From [Actinobacillus] rossii (GTDB lineage: Bacteria > Pseudomonadota > Gammaproteobacteria > Enterobacterales > Pasteurellaceae): a stretch of DNA of 64,000 nt. Within the stretch, counting starts at the first letter, position 1; every line of letters begins with the position of its first letter. The position numbers were made by a program, and so were the translations under genes. Below are positions 42,475 to 54,122 of this stretch, piece by piece. Below the pieces are notes generated by a model, which saw nothing but the letters and a program-made list of their open reading frames with translations, did not search any database and was not told where the DNA came from. Location of the stretch: NCBI GenBank assembly GCA_900444965.1, contig UFRQ01000003.1, positions 1,116,001-1,180,000 on the forward strand, written 5' to 3'.

Positions 42475-44184
42475 TTATAACTCCATTAATCTGTATAAAT
42501 CATCGTCTAACTTAGCTGTTTCTTTCTTCTGTATATCTAGATCCATTCCTTTTTCCAACAAAGCTAATTTAATAGGGGAAGGATCATACTCATCAGGCAT
42601 CCTTAATAATGAACCATTTGGGATACTCTCATTTTCTAAGAATTTAATTTTAGTTTTTATGTGTGTTAGTCTCCATCCTAAATTACTTATCCAGCGATCT
42701 GCACCAAAACACCTATTTTATGGTGTTCTTTAGCTTTATTAAATTGTTCGGTTATCTGGGCTTCACGCACCTTTAAGATTTCTAAGGAGTGCTCTAAACC
42801 TTTAATACAAACAAGCTCTTTACATGTTTCACAATCTCCATGACGAGAACATGGAGACATTGCATAATCATGTTCACAGATCCCTATTTCTGTTACCGTT
42901 GCGATTCCAATTCTATCTTTCCCTAAGTCTTCATAGGTAACAGGAAGATTCAAATGAATTTTATCTAAGATAGAAATATCTTCGGGAATGAGTAAATTCC
43001 TAACTGATTCACTTTTTTCTTCTTCTGTTCTGTGATCATAAGCCTTGTTATCTGCAACTCTTGCTCGTCCTGCCCAATTAGCTAAAGTTAACTCATCCAT
43101 TCCTCCTCGTTCAGCTTTTGTACTTAACCAATGTCTTGCATTGTGTGATGGTAATCTTATGAATTCTCCTTTGGATGTGCCTATACAATGTTTTTCCCAT
43201 AATGATGTTTTAGGACGAGTTTCAGAATAGCAAAACCTATCATTAATTTGATTCACCGTTGGTAACACAAAAGAAAAACTTTTAGGGGAAAAGTCATCAT
43301 GAAATTCATTTTCTCTAAATAATAATAAAGCTTCAGAAACCTTAACATTTTTATGTTTATCAACATAAGGCCAATTATGAAATTTTGATGTATATTTTTT
43401 ATATAAAAATTTTCCTGACACCTCATAAGTTATAATTCCATCATTTTCACTTATTAAATTTTTAAACCATTTAGTATTAGTGCTATTTTTGTCAATATCT
43501 AGTACTTCAGCAATTTCACTTTTAGTTAAAGGCTTTTGGTATAAAGAATGGGATGGCGCAGCCTCTTTATTGGATAACATCAATATATTAGGATTTTCTT
43601 CTGCAAATTTAGCAACTCCTCTTGCTAGGGGGCCTATATTTGTTAAGCGTTTAACGGCTTCAACAACAATATCTTGCATACAGCTAGGAACCCATTTTAA
43701 TCCCACTTTACCATTTTTTGCGGGTATCCATCGAATACCTAATTGCTTATTTCCTAAGCTATCATTCTCCCATTCTAAGCAATTAACAGATAACGACATT
43801 AACTCAGAACAACGAGATGGAGCAACCATAAGTAGAGCCATAACAGCTGTGTAATATTCAGTTTCTTTGTCTAAATTGGGGGCATCATGAAAGAGTTTAG
43901 ATACCAACATCATTTCTTCATCAGTTGGCATTTTACTGGAGCGGTAAGAGTACTTTGTTATGAATTAGATCACTAATAACAAGATTATTTTGTTTTTCCC
44001 AATTCATTATCCACTGTATAGTTCCCAGCTTATTTCTAATTGTGTTTACTGCGGATTGATTACGTAGTTCTACAGTTACCCATAAGGTTGAATAAAAATC
44101 AGGAATACCAGTTTTAACATTAACCAATAGAGGAAAACGTTCTCCATTTGAAAAAAGGACTGTTTCTAATCTATGCATATTCAT
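42475..44184 (-). pseudogene. Tyrosine recombinase/integrase, broken by an internal deletion and a frameshift
   Basis: Three pieces of one gene. 44184-43933 encodes the N-terminus (HRLETVLFSNGERFPLLVN; LWVTVELRNQSAVNTIRNKL). From 43931 the frame changes to SSKMPTDEEMMLVSK and carries the catalytic parts: Arg in APSRCSEL, HNARHWL, and Tyr in DNKAYDH, plus a Cys/His cluster (CEHDYAMSPCSRHGDCETC). Near 42702, GGTGTTTTGGTGCA lacks one base; with it the frame continues GADRWISNLGWRLTHIK to a stop at 42475. A block between the first two pieces seems deleted. It marks a dead integrative element next to ssb. Confidence 0.78.
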
Positions 44185-44249
44185 TTAATTTACAAAAATA
44201 TCATATATAAATACTATTAAATTAAAGATGTTGTGTCAAAATTAATGTA

Positions 44250-44285
44250 AAAAAAGAGAAGTCTTATTTTATAAGGCTTCTCTCT
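44250..44285 (-). terminator. Terminator after ssb
   Basis: On the minus strand AGAGAAGCCTTATAAAATAAG pairs within itself (AGAAGcCTTAT/ATAAGaCTTCT) and is followed by CTTTTTTTAC. Confidence 0.75.
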
Positions 44286-44327
44286 AGTTTCTATGATGTA
44301 TTTTTACATAATTTCTGTATATGGAAT

Positions 44328-44807
44328 TCAGAACGGGATATCATCATCAAAACTATCCATTGGTGGCTCTGCTACCGGTTTAGCTGCTTGCTGGCGTGGT
44401 GCATCGTAACTTGGCTGCTGTTGACCACCAAATGACTGTTGTGGAGCAAAACCACCTGGTTGTCCTCCTGCATTACGGCTGTCTAACATTTGCATAACAT
44501 CGCCTTGGATTTCCGTTGTATAGCGATCTTGACCATTTTGATCTTGCCATTTACGTGTACGCAAACGACCTTCTACATAAATTTGTGAGCCTTTGCGTAA
44601 ATATTCTCCAACGACTTCTGCTTGACGGCGGTAGAACACGATACGGTGCCATTCAGTTACTTCACGACGTTCGCCCGTATTGCGGTCTGTCCAGCTTTCA
44701 CTGGTCGCCACGCTCACGTTTGCAACGGCTTCGCCATTTGGCATAGTACGAATTTCAGGGTCGTTACCTAAACGTCCAACAATAATAACTTTATTAACGC
44801 CAGCCAT
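44328..44807 (-). CDS. ssb: Single-stranded DNA-binding protein
   Basis: OB-fold protein protecting single-stranded DNA in replication, repair and, in naturally competent species, during uptake. The N-terminus [20 protein letters not shown] and [20 protein letters not shown] are SSB signatures; a Gln/Gly/Pro-rich linker follows, and the C-terminal tip is DSFDDDIPF, the partner-binding acidic tail. 159 aa. The ATG at 44807 is chosen over the adjacent one at 44810 to match the family start. Divergent from uvrA with a shared LexA-like site. Confidence 0.97.
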   Translation of the reverse strand: MAGVNKVIIVGRLGNDPEIRTMPNGEAVANVSVATSESWTDRNTGERREVTEWHRIVFYRRQAEVVGEYLRKGSQIYVEGRLRTRKWQDQNGQDRYTTEIQGDVMQMLDSRNAGGQPGGFAPQQSFGGQQQPSYDAPRQQAAKPVAEPPMDSFDDDIPF

Positions 44808-44892
44808 CATTTTCTCCTAAATTAAATTGTTTTTTCTTTCAAAAGTGCGATGTATTTTGCCTGAATTCCGAAAAAAGATCTATAAAAATTCA

Positions 44893-44908
44893 CTGAATAT
44901 TTTAACAG
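44893..44908. promoter_or_regulatory. LexA (SOS) box-like operator between ssb and uvrA
   Basis: CTGAATATTTTAACAG matches the CTGT-N8-ACAG consensus at seven of eight defined positions. It lies 77 bases before uvrA and 86 before ssb, where E. coli also has a shared SOS operator. Confidence 0.6.
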
Positions 44909-44969
44909 AATATAAAAATATGAGATAATCATTCCAATTTTCTAAATTGATAGTTGTAAAAGTTTATTT

Positions 44970-47801
44970 ATGGATCAAATCGACATTCGTGGGGCTAGAA
45001 CCCATAATCTTAAAAATATAAATCTTACTATTCCACGCGATAAACTGATTGTGATTACTGGCTTATCTGGTTCAGGTAAGTCATCTCTTGCCTTTGATAC
45101 GTTGTATGCGGAAGGGCAACGTCGTTATGTGGAAAGCTTGTCAGCTTATGCGCGCCAATTTTTATCTTTAATGGAAAAACCAGATGTAGATAGTATTGAG
45201 GGCTTGTCGCCAGCCATTTCGATTGAACAGAAATCGACATCTCATAATCCGCGTTCAACAGTGGGAACTGTGACTGAAATTCATGACTATTTGCGTTTAT
45301 TGTTTGCGCGTGTTGGTGAACCACGTTGTCCAAATCATGATGTTCCTTTAACCGCTCAAACTATTTCACAAATGGTTGATAAGGTTTTAAGTTTACCTGA
45401 AGAAAGTAAAATGATGTTGCTTGCGCCGATTGTAAAAGCACGCAAAGGTGAACATGTCAAAACGTTAGAGCAGATTGCTGCGCAAGGTTATATTCGTGCA
45501 CGAATTGACGGAGAAATTTGTGATTTATCTGATCCGCCAAAACTTGAATTGCAGAAAAAACATACGATTGAAGTGGTTGTGGATCGTTTTAAAGTGCGGT
45601 CAGATTTAGCAATAAGATTAGCGGAATCATTTGAAACAGCGTTGGAATTATCTGGTGGTACGGCGATTGTAGCTGATATGGATAATCCAAAGGCAGAAGA
45701 ATTAATGTTTTCGGCGAATTTTGCTTGTCCGCACTGTGGATACTCAGTGCCTGAATTGGAACCGCGTTTATTTTCTTTTAATAATCCAGCGGGAGCTTGC
45801 CCAACTTGTGATGGTTTAGGTGTTCAGCAATATTTTGATGCAAGCCGAGTGGTGCAAAATGATGAAATTTCATTAGCAAGTGGCGCAATAAAAGGTTGGG
45901 ACCGTCGAAATTTTTATTATTACCAAATGTTGAAATCACTTGCGGAGCATTATCACTTTGATATTGAAGTGCCTTATCGAGAGTTGTCAGAAAAAGTAAA
46001 AGATATTTTAATGAATGGTTCTGGTGACGAAGAGGTGAAATTTACTTATCTCAATGATCGTGGCGATAAAGTGGTTCGCAAACATCCATTTGAAGGCATT
46101 TTAAATAATATGGCACGCCGTTATAAAGAAACGGAATCGATGGCAGTGCGTGAAGAGTTGGCAAAAAATATTAGTACGCGCCCTTGCCAAGATTGTTGTG
46201 GTTCCCGATTACGTCCGGAGGCTCGCCATGTCTATATTGGTCAAACGAATTTACCAGAAGTCTCAGAAATGAGTATTGGCGAAGCTTTGGCGTTTTTTGA
46301 AAAAATGTCATTGGCAGGGCAACGGGCACAAATTGCAGAAAAAATTCTAAAAGAAATTAAAGAACGTTTATCTTTCTTGGTGAATGTAGGATTGAATTAT
46401 CTTTCTTTATCTCGCTCGGCTGAAACACTTTCAGGCGGCGAAGCACAGCGAATCCGCCTGGCTAGTCAAATTGGTGCTGGATTAGTGGGCGTGATGTATG
46501 TATTGGATGAGCCATCAATTGGTTTACATCAACGAGATAACGAACGTTTACTTAATACCTTGATTCATTTACGCGATCTCGGTAATACCGTTATTGTTGT
46601 AGAACATGATGAAGATGCTATTCGTGCGGCTGATCATATTATTGATATTGGTCCTGGCGCTGGTGTACATGGCGGTCAGGTGATTGCACAGGGTAATGCT
46701 CAGGAAATCATGCAAAACCCAAATTCTATTACAGGCCAATTTTTGTCAGGTGTGGAAAAAATAGAAATTCCCAAAAAACGCACCGCACTTAATAAGAAAA
46801 AATGGTTGAAATTGAATGGGGCTACGGGGAATAACTTAAAAAATGTCAACCTAGAAATTCCAGTCGGATTGTTTACTTGTATTACGGGAGTGTCAGGCTC
46901 AGGAAAATCAACGTTGATCAACGATACGCTTTTTCCATTAGCACAAAATGTACTTAATCGTGCAGATAATATTCATTTTGCACCTTATAAATCTATTGAA
47001 GGATTAGGACATTTTGACAAAGTCATTGATATTGACCAAAGTCCAATTGGACGGACACCTCGTTCTAATCCGGCAACCTATACTGGGTTATTTACGCCAA
47101 TCCGTGAGTTGTTCGCGGGGGTGCCAGAAGCGCGTGCGAGAGGTTATAACGTAGGGCGTTTTAGCTTCAATGTCCGAGGTGGACGTTGCGAAGCTTGCCA
47201 AGGCGATGGTGTACTGAAAGTGGAAATGCACTTTTTACCTGATGTTTATGTGCCTTGCGATCATTGTAAAGGTAAGCGTTATAATCGAGAGACTTTAGAA
47301 ATTCGTTATAAAGGTAAAACTATTCACCAAGTGTTGGATATGACGGTGGAAGAAGCGCGTGAGTTTTTCGATGCGATTCCTGTCATTGCGCGTAAATTGC
47401 AAACCTTAATGGATGTGGGATTATCGTATATTCGTTTAGGGCAATCATCTACTACGCTTTCAGGTGGTGAAGCGCAACGTGTGAAATTAGCGACCGAACT
47501 TTCTAAACGTGATACCGGTAATACGTTGTATATTTTAGACGAACCAACAACAGGTTTGCATTTTGCAGATATTAAACAATTGCTTGATGTGTTACATCGT
47601 TTGCGTGATCAAGGCAATACGATTGTGGTGATTGAGCATAATTTAGATGTGATTAAAACCGCAGATTGGATTGTGGATCTTGGGCCTGAAGGCGGAAGTG
47701 GTGGTGGTCAGATTATTGCGGCAGGAACTCCTGAAGATGTCGCAAAAGTAGAAGGCTCACATACAGCGCGTTTCTTAAAAGCCATGCTAGCCAAAAAATA
47801 A
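44970..47801 (+). CDS. uvrA: UvrA, excision nuclease ATPase and damage sensor
   Basis: Nucleotide excision repair. Two ABC ATPase modules: Walker [10 protein letters not shown] near residue 33 and GVSGSGKST near 640; ABC signatures [14 protein letters not shown] and [14 protein letters not shown]; Walker [11 protein letters not shown] and [10 protein letters not shown]. Zinc modules are CPHCGY...CPTCDG and CEACQGDG...CDHCKG. 943 aa, against 940 in E. coli. SOS-type operator upstream. Start ATG lies 8 bases after GTTTATTT; the ribosome binding site is weak. Confidence 0.98.
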   Translation: MDQIDIRGARTHNLKNINLTIPRDKLIVITGLSGSGKSSLAFDTLYAEGQRRYVESLSAYARQFLSLMEKPDVDSIEGLSPAISIEQKSTSHNPRSTVGTVTEIHDYLRLLFARVGEPRCPNHDVPLTAQTISQMVDKVLSLPEESKMMLLAPIVKARKGEHVKTLEQIAAQGYIRARIDGEICDLSDPPKLELQKKHTIEVVVDRFKVRSDLAIRLAESFETALELSGGTAIVADMDNPKAEELMFSANFACPHCGYSVPELEPRLFSFNNPAGACPTCDGLGVQQYFDASRVVQNDEISLASGAIKGWDRRNFYYYQMLKSLAEHYHFDIEVPYRELSEKVKDILMNGSGDEEVKFTYLNDRGDKVVRKHPFEGILNNMARRYKETESMAVREELAKNISTRPCQDCCGSRLRPEARHVYIGQTNLPEVSEMSIGEALAFFEKMSLAGQRAQIAEKILKEIKERLSFLVNVGLNYLSLSRSAETLSGGEAQRIRLASQIGAGLVGVMYVLDEPSIGLHQRDNERLLNTLIHLRDLGNTVIVVEHDEDAIRAADHIIDIGPGAGVHGGQVIAQGNAQEIMQNPNSITGQFLSGVEKIEIPKKRTALNKKKWLKLNGATGNNLKNVNLEIPVGLFTCITGVSGSGKSTLINDTLFPLAQNVLNRADNIHFAPYKSIEGLGHFDKVIDIDQSPIGRTPRSNPATYTGLFTPIRELFAGVPEARARGYNVGRFSFNVRGGRCEACQGDGVLKVEMHFLPDVYVPCDHCKGKRYNRETLEIRYKGKTIHQVLDMTVEEAREFFDAIPVIARKLQTLMDVGLSYIRLGQSSTTLSGGEAQRVKLATELSKRDTGNTLYILDEPTTGLHFADIKQLLDVLHRLRDQGNTIVVIEHNLDVIKTADWIVDLGPEGGSGGGQIIAAGTPEDVAKVEGSHTARFLKAMLAKK

Positions 47802-47830
47802 CCGAAATCTGACCGCACTTTGGAGAAAAT

Positions 47831-48550
47831 ATGCAAAATAATACAACATTAGCAACCATTTTATCTCACCGTTCTATCCGTCATTTTACAGAACAACCTA
47901 TTGCGGAAGATGTGTTTCAAACATTGATGCAGGCTGCCATTCATGCCTCGACATCAAATCATCTGCAATGTGTGAGCATTATTCGTGTGACAGATAAAAA
48001 TTTACGTAAGCAAATCCGTGAATTATCGGGGATGTCTTATGTGGAAAGTTGCCCCGAGTTTATTGTGTTTTGTGCGGACTTTAATAAACATTATCAACTT
48101 GAGCCCAATGCGCAATTAGATTGGGCTGAAGTGAGTTTGATTGGCGCTGTTGATACCGGAATTACAGCACAAAATGTCCTGCTTGCGGCAGAAAGTCTTG
48201 GACTTGGCGGTGTGTATATTGGTGCATTACGTAATAATATTGAAGCCGTGGCAGAAATTTTGTCTTTACCAAAGTATTGCGTACCACTCGTTGGTATGTG
48301 TTTAGGGTATCCAGCTCAAGACCCCGATCTTAAACCACGTTTACCCACAGAATTGTTTTGTTATGAAAATAGTTATCAAACCTTAGATAAACAGGCATTA
48401 GAGAATTATAACGCCGAGTTAAGCGCATATTATCAAGCACGTACTGGTGAAATGCGTATTTGGCAAGATGCAATAACCGGTACGCTTGCTCAACCAGTAC
48501 GTCCACAAATTTTGCCTTTTTTCAACAAGCAAGGTTTGCTAAAACGTTAA
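47831..48550 (+). CDS. nfsA: NfsA-like oxygen-insensitive NADPH nitroreductase
   Basis: FMN-dependent flavoprotein, 239 aa (E. coli NfsA 240). HRSIRHFTEQPI near the N-terminus and the FMN-binding SLGLGGVYIGALRNN block are family marks; GMCLGYPAQDPDLKPRLP is the conserved NfsA/FRP segment. It reduces nitroaromatics or quinones in vitro in relatives; the natural substrate is unclear. It follows uvrA by 29 bases containing an uptake word and GGAGAA as ribosome binding site. Confidence 0.85.
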   Translation: MQNNTTLATILSHRSIRHFTEQPIAEDVFQTLMQAAIHASTSNHLQCVSIIRVTDKNLRKQIRELSGMSYVESCPEFIVFCADFNKHYQLEPNAQLDWAEVSLIGAVDTGITAQNVLLAAESLGLGGVYIGALRNNIEAVAEILSLPKYCVPLVGMCLGYPAQDPDLKPRLPTELFCYENSYQTLDKQALENYNAELSAYYQARTGEMRIWQDAITGTLAQPVRPQILPFFNKQGLLKR

Positions 48551-48569
48551 TTTTTTTCATCGCACTTAT

Positions 48570-49442
48570 ATGATCTATCTCATTATTGCTGTTGCTATTT
48601 GGGCGAGTGCATTTATTTTTGGCAAAGTCAGTTACCAGATGGTTGATCCTGCATTAACCGTGCAGCTGAGATTATTGATTGCTATGCTGTTTTCATTACC
48701 ATTTTTTGTCCCTGCTTATCGCCGTATTCCTCCCCATTTGATGGGGCGGATATGGTTATTGGCATTAATTAATTTCCCCATTGTTTTACTATTACAATTT
48801 ATTGGATTGTCTTTCACATCAGCCGCCAGTGCAGTCACGATGCTAGGTACAGAACCTTTAGTGGTGGCATTTATTGGGCATTTTTTCTTTAGGCAGACAG
48901 CAAAATTGCTCGACTGGATACTCGGTTTGATTGCATTTATTGGTATTATTCTCGTTGTCTTAGGTGGAGAAAAATCTGGCGATGTGAGTTTATGGGGATG
49001 TTTATTAGTACTTGCAGGCAGCATGGCATTTGGTTTTACGATTTATATTGGTCGCGATGTTATCAAAGAATACGATGCTAGGGATTTTACTAGTGTCATT
49101 ATTGTATTAGGCGCTTTGCTGTGTTTACCGTTTACCGTATTTCTCGTTCATGATTGGACAGTACATTTTAGTTGGCTTAGTATGGGGGCAATTTTGTATT
49201 TGGGCGTAGGCTGTACTTGGCTGGCTTATCGTTTATGGAATAAGGGACTATTGAGTACAAGGCCTGTGGCGCTGAGTATTATTAATACGCTTGAGCCCGT
49301 GTTTGGTGTGATGTTAGCGGTATTTTTCTTAGGTGAACATTTAACTTTTATCACAGGTTTAGGGATGGTACTTGTCATCGGGGCCGCGAGCGCATCAGTA
49401 CTTGTACCAACATTATATAGCCATTTACGAAAGCGGGTGTAA
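48570..49442 (+). CDS. EamA/DMT-family transporter
   Basis: 290 residues with ten hydrophobic segments in two five-helix repeats, the fold of drug/metabolite exporters. The second repeat carries NTLEPVFGVMLAVFFLGEHL, the strongest EamA signature. No clear substrate. It starts 19 bases after the nitroreductase gene and may be cotranscribed. Confidence 0.85.
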   Translation: MIYLIIAVAIWASAFIFGKVSYQMVDPALTVQLRLLIAMLFSLPFFVPAYRRIPPHLMGRIWLLALINFPIVLLLQFIGLSFTSAASAVTMLGTEPLVVAFIGHFFFRQTAKLLDWILGLIAFIGIILVVLGGEKSGDVSLWGCLLVLAGSMAFGFTIYIGRDVIKEYDARDFTSVIIVLGALLCLPFTVFLVHDWTVHFSWLSMGAILYLGVGCTWLAYRLWNKGLLSTRPVALSIINTLEPVFGVMLAVFFLGEHLTFITGLGMVLVIGAASASVLVPTLYSHLRKRV

Positions 49443-49532
49443 TCTTGCCGTTAGTGTCTTTAATCTTGTAGGATTTATGCGTATAATATCCCGTATTTTT
49501 AACTTTCTGATCAGCCGATAGGGCAAGGCACA

Positions 49533-50489
49533 ATGCAATTAATTCGTGGAATGCACAATTTTAGTTCAAAACAACCTGATTTTGCTAAGGGGTGTGCATT
49601 AACGATTGGTAATTTTGATGGGGTGCATTTAGGTCATCAGGCTGTATTGACGCATTTACGGAAAAAAGCCAATACTCTCCATTTACCCATGGTTCTTATG
49701 CTCTTTGAACCGCAACCGCGAGAATATTTTCAAGGCGAACAAGCACCCGCGCGTTTAATGCGTTTACGAGATAAATTACAGGCTTTAAGTAAGCTAGGCG
49801 TGGATACGGTAATTTGTGTTAAATTTGACCGCACTTTTGCCCAACTTGATGCCAATGAATTTGTACGAGATTGGTTAGTGAAAAAGCTTCATGTGAAATT
49901 TCTCAGCATTGGCGATGATTTTCGTTTTGGCACACATCGCGAAGGCGATTTTGCTTTATTACAGCGAATGGGTGAGCAATTTGGTTTTGTGGTGGAAGAT
50001 AACCGCACTTTTCAATTAGACGAGCAACGTATTAGTAGTACCGCAATTCGTAACGCGTTAGCTAATGATGATTTAGCGTTAGCTCAAAATTTATTAGGTC
50101 GCCCTTATCGCATTTTTGGCAAAGTGGTGCATGGTCAAAAATTAGGACGAACTATTGGTTTTCCGACAGCTAACATTCGCTTGCATCGCCAAGTTAATCC
50201 GATAAAAGGGGTTTACGCAGTAAAAGTGCGGTGCAAATGTGGCGAGATTTTTAATGGAGTGGCAAATATTGGACAACGCCCAACAGTGAATGGTGTTAAA
50301 CAATTGTTAGAAGTCCATCTCTTTGATTTTAATAATGATTTATATGGACAGACGATTGAAGTGGAGTTTTGCAAGAAAATTCGTAACGAAATGAAATTCC
50401 CGTCTGTTGATGCCTTAAAAGCGCAAATTCAAAAGGATGCGCAAGTGGCACAAAACTATTTCAATAAAATTTTATTTACAACGGTATAA
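49533..50489 (+). CDS. ribF: RibF, bifunctional riboflavin kinase/FAD synthetase
   Basis: Makes FMN and FAD. The N-terminal nucleotidyltransferase has IGNFDGVHLGHQAVL near residues 27-41 and the ISSTAIRNAL block near 180; the C-terminal kinase has GRTIGFPTANI and GVYAVKV. 318 aa, E. coli 313. It precedes ileS by 3 bases, as in E. coli (ribF-ileS-lspA-ispH). Confidence 0.96.
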   Translation: MQLIRGMHNFSSKQPDFAKGCALTIGNFDGVHLGHQAVLTHLRKKANTLHLPMVLMLFEPQPREYFQGEQAPARLMRLRDKLQALSKLGVDTVICVKFDRTFAQLDANEFVRDWLVKKLHVKFLSIGDDFRFGTHREGDFALLQRMGEQFGFVVEDNRTFQLDEQRISSTAIRNALANDDLALAQNLLGRPYRIFGKVVHGQKLGRTIGFPTANIRLHRQVNPIKGVYAVKVRCKCGEIFNGVANIGQRPTVNGVKQLLEVHLFDFNNDLYGQTIEVEFCKKIRNEMKFPSVDALKAQIQKDAQVAQNYFNKILFTTV

Positions 50490-50492
50490 AAA

Positions 50493-53294
50493 ATGTCTGA
50501 AGTTGATTACAAAAACACATTAAACCTGCCTGAAACAGGCTTTCCAATGCGTGGGGATTTAGCAAAACGCGAACCTGCGATGTTAAAAAATTGGTACGAC
50601 AAACAGTTGTATCAAAAAATTCGTCAAAGCTCAAAAGGTAAAAAATCCTTTATTTTGCACGATGGTCCTCCTTATGCGAACGGAAGTATTCATATTGGTC
50701 ACGCCGTAAATAAAATTTTAAAAGATATTATTATTAAATCTAAAACTGCCCTTGGTTTTGATAGCCCTTATATTCCAGGTTGGGACTGCCACGGTTTGCC
50801 GATTGAATTAAAAGTTGAAGCGCTGGTGGGGAAACCAAACCAAAAAATCTCTGCGGCAGAGTTTCGTGAAGAATGTCGTAAATATGCGCGCGAGCAAGTG
50901 GAAGGTCAGAAAAAAGACTTTATTCGTTTAGGTGTGTTGGGCGATTGGGATAATCCGTACTTAACTATGAATTTTGATACGGAAGCGAATATTATTCGTG
51001 CTTTTGGCAAAGCAGTTGCGAACGGACATTTATATAAAGGTTCAAAACCTGTTCATTGGTGCTTAGATTGTGCGTCATCTTTGGCGGAAGCAGAAGTGGA
51101 ATATGAAGATAAAACGTCGCCGTCAATCTATGTACGTTTTGCTGCTGCTGATGAAAGTGCGGTGGAAAAATTGTTTAATTTATCAGAAAAAGGCACGGGC
51201 AAACTTTCAGCTGTTATTTGGACCACAACCCCTTGGACATTGCCGTCAAATAAAGCTATTTCACTCAATCCGGAATTAGAATATCAACTTGTTCAATTCA
51301 ACGATGAACGTTTGATTTTAGCCGCTGAATTAGTAGAAAGCGTAGCGAAAGCGGTAGGCGTTGAAAGCTGGACTGTATTAGGCTCTGCAAAAGGTGAGAG
51401 TCTTGAATTATTGCAATTCAATCACCCGTTCTATGATTATACCGTGCCGTTTATTTTAGGTGATCATGTAACCACAGACGGCGGTACAGGTTTAGTGCAT
51501 ACTGCACCTGACCACGGTCAAGACGACTATGTGGTGGCGCGTAAATACAATATTGGTATGGCGTGCTTAGTTGGTAATGATGGTAAATTTACTAGCCAAA
51601 CCGAATTTTTCGCAGGCTTAGGTGTATTTGAAGCTAACGGTAAAGTGCTAGAAAAATTGGAAGAAGTCGGCGCATTGCTAAAATTAGAAAAAATTCGCCA
51701 CAGCTATCCGCATTGCTGGCGTCATAAAACCCCGATTATTTTCCGTGCGACACCGCAATGGTTTATTGGTATGGAAACCCAAGGATTGCGTCAACAAGCC
51801 TTAAGTGAAATTAAAAATGTGCGTTGGATTCCTGATTGGGGTCAAGCACGTATTGAAAAAATGGTGGAAAATCGCCCAGACTGGTGTATCTCACGCCAAC
51901 GTACTTGGGGCGTACCTGTTGCCTTGTTTATTCATAATGAAACAGAACAACTTCACCCGCGTACAGTGGAATTAATCGAAGAAGTCGCGAAATTAGTTGA
52001 GAAAAAAGGCATTCAGGCTTGGTGGGATCTTGATCCAAAAGATTTATTAGGCGATGAAGCGGCAAACTATAGCAAAGTGCCGGATACTTTAGATGTATGG
52101 TTTGATTCAGGATCAACCTATTCAAGCGTAGTGAGCGCGCGTCCTGAATTTAATGGTAATGCCGCAGATATGTATCTTGAAGGTTCAGACCAACACCGCG
52201 GTTGGTTTATGTCTTCCTTAATGCTTTCAACGGCAACGGATAACAAAGCACCTTATAAACAGGTATTGACACACGGTTTTACCGTTGACGGTCAAGGTCG
52301 TAAAATGTCGAAATCTATCGGCAATATCGTCACACCGCAAGAAGTGATGGACAAATTCGGTGGTGATATTCTGCGTTTATGGGTGGCGTCAACAGACTAT
52401 ACGGGCGAAATGACCGTGTCTGATGAAATTTTAAAACGTGCTGCTGATAGCTATCGCCGTATTCGTAACACCGCGCGTTTCTTGTTGGCGAACTTAAACG
52501 GTTTCGATCCAAAACGTGATTTAGTTAAACCTGAAGACATGATTTCCCTTGACCTCTGGGCAGTGGATTGTGCTTTCCAAGCACAAGCGGAAATTAAAGA
52601 AGCCTATGACAACTACCAATTCCATGCGGTAGTGCAACGTTTAATGCGTTTTTGTTCGGTAGAAATGGGATCGTTCTATCTTGATATTATTAAAGACCGT
52701 CAATACACCACAAAAGCGGATAGTCTCGCGCGCCGTAGTTGTCAAACTGCATTGTGGCATATTGCGGAAGCACTGGTTCGTTGGATGGCACCAATTCTTT
52801 CATTCACAGCCGATGAAATTTGGGGCTATTTACCGGGCGAACGTAGTGAATTTGTCTTTACGGAAGAATTCTATAACGGCTTATTTGCCTTAGATGCTGG
52901 TGCAGAACTTGATGATGCTTATTGGCAACAAGTGCTGATTGTGCGTAACGAAGTCAACCGTGTATTAGAACAGGCTCGTAACGATAAAGTTATCGGTGGT
53001 GGTTTAGAAGCAGAATTAACGATTTTTGCTAATGAAGAATTCTCAAATCTACTGAATAGACTGGGAAATGAATTACGTTTTGTGGTGATTACTTCAAAAG
53101 CCGAAGTGAAACCATTGGCACAAGCTGATGTGGCGGAAGGCGAAGTAAAAGGCTTAGCCATTAAAGTTGTTCGCTCGGCTAACCACAAATGCCCACGTTG
53201 CTGGCATTATTCAGACAGCAAAGATGAACACTCACTTTGCTCTCGTTGTGAAGAAAATGTCAACGGCAATGGTGAAGTGCGTAGATTTGCGTAA
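50493..53294 (+). CDS. ileS: Isoleucyl-tRNA synthetase
   Basis: Class I synthetase. HIGH motif is HIGH in [10 protein letters not shown] near residue 67, KMSKS is in [10 protein letters not shown] near 605; the editing domain has [12 protein letters not shown] and [16 protein letters not shown]; the C-terminal zinc finger is CPRCWHY...CSRCEEN. 933 aa against 938 in E. coli. Followed by an uptake word at 53300. Confidence 0.98.
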   Translation: MSEVDYKNTLNLPETGFPMRGDLAKREPAMLKNWYDKQLYQKIRQSSKGKKSFILHDGPPYANGSIHIGHAVNKILKDIIIKSKTALGFDSPYIPGWDCHGLPIELKVEALVGKPNQKISAAEFREECRKYAREQVEGQKKDFIRLGVLGDWDNPYLTMNFDTEANIIRAFGKAVANGHLYKGSKPVHWCLDCASSLAEAEVEYEDKTSPSIYVRFAAADESAVEKLFNLSEKGTGKLSAVIWTTTPWTLPSNKAISLNPELEYQLVQFNDERLILAAELVESVAKAVGVESWTVLGSAKGESLELLQFNHPFYDYTVPFILGDHVTTDGGTGLVHTAPDHGQDDYVVARKYNIGMACLVGNDGKFTSQTEFFAGLGVFEANGKVLEKLEEVGALLKLEKIRHSYPHCWRHKTPIIFRATPQWFIGMETQGLRQQALSEIKNVRWIPDWGQARIEKMVENRPDWCISRQRTWGVPVALFIHNETEQLHPRTVELIEEVAKLVEKKGIQAWWDLDPKDLLGDEAANYSKVPDTLDVWFDSGSTYSSVVSARPEFNGNAADMYLEGSDQHRGWFMSSLMLSTATDNKAPYKQVLTHGFTVDGQGRKMSKSIGNIVTPQEVMDKFGGDILRLWVASTDYTGEMTVSDEILKRAADSYRRIRNTARFLLANLNGFDPKRDLVKPEDMISLDLWAVDCAFQAQAEIKEAYDNYQFHAVVQRLMRFCSVEMGSFYLDIIKDRQYTTKADSLARRSCQTALWHIAEALVRWMAPILSFTADEIWGYLPGERSEFVFTEEFYNGLFALDAGAELDDAYWQQVLIVRNEVNRVLEQARNDKVIGGGLEAELTIFANEEFSNLLNRLGNELRFVVITSKAEVKPLAQADVAEGEVKGLAIKVVRSANHKCPRCWHYSDSKDEHSLCSRCEENVNGNGEVRRFA

Positions 53295-53633
53295 AATCTG
53301 ACCGCACTTTAATTGCTCTCAGATAAATACCCCACACGAGACGTGTGGGGTTACGCATAATTGAGCCGCTTTGCGGCTCTGAATTTATGAATATGAATTG
53401 AGTGTTATGTTGTATGTTCCCCGTCTGAGTCGCCTGAGCGTTTTGAAAATTTTAGCAAAATTCAGTATGTCTGAGCAAAGCGAGTTCTGGAATTTTGCGT
53501 AAAAAAATTTTCAAATAAGCGAAGAAAAGCAACGAAGTTGTGGGTGTGTTTCTTTTGCCTACTTTGCTTTGCACAAGCAAAGAAAAGTAGGTCGCCTTAA
53601 GGCGAAATTTACCTTTGAATAATAAGGAAAATT
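53295..53633. repeat. Intergenic block of three hairpin repeats between ileS and lspA
   Basis: 339 bases without a gene. It holds ACCCCACAC/GTGTGGGGT (53329-53351), GAGCCGC/GCGGCTC (53363-53379) and a longer CCTACTTTGCTTTG/CAAAGAAAAGTAGG hairpin (53558-53591) inside a stretch (GTGTGTTTCTTTTGCCTACTT) that resembles interspersed repeats found between genes in Haemophilus and relatives. The first two can act as terminators for ileS. Confidence 0.55.
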
Positions 53634-54122
53634 ATGAAAAATAAAGCTTCAGGTTTGTCCTTCCTCTGGTTAAGTGCGGTCGCTTTTATCCTAGATTTGC
53701 TCTCAAAATATATTGTGACGCAAAATTTTGAGCTTTATGAAAGCGTGAATATACTGCCGATTTTTAACTTAACTTATGCACGTAATACTGGTGCTGCATT
53801 TAGCTTTTTAGCGGATCATAGCGGCTGGCAAAAATATTTCTTTATAGTACTGGCTATTGTGATCTCAGCGGTATTGGTTTATTTCTTAAAGAAAAATAGC
53901 GCAAACCAAAAGTTACAAAATTCCGCTTATGCTTTAATTATTGGCGGTGCGTTAGCGAATATGGTTGATCGTGCTTATAATGGTTTTGTGGTGGATTTCT
54001 TTGATTTTTATTGGCAAGATTGGCATTATCCTGTTTTTAATGTCGCGGATATCGCTATTTGTATTGGCGCAAGTTTATTAGCGTTAGATGCATTTAAAAA
54101 TTCAGAGAAGAAAAAAGAATGA
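53634..54122 (+). CDS. lspA: Lipoprotein signal peptidase (signal peptidase II)
   Basis: Inner-membrane aspartic protease that cleaves diacylglyceryl-prolipoproteins, including the lipoproteins of this window. Four membrane segments; catalytic Asp pair in [19 protein letters not shown] and VFNVADIAI. 162 aa (E. coli 164). AAGGAA ribosome binding site. Its stop overlaps the ispH start by 4 bases. Confidence 0.96.
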   Translation: MKNKASGLSFLWLSAVAFILDLLSKYIVTQNFELYESVNILPIFNLTYARNTGAAFSFLADHSGWQKYFFIVLAIVISAVLVYFLKKNSANQKLQNSAYALIIGGALANMVDRAYNGFVVDFFDFYWQDWHYPVFNVADIAICIGASLLALDAFKNSEKKKE

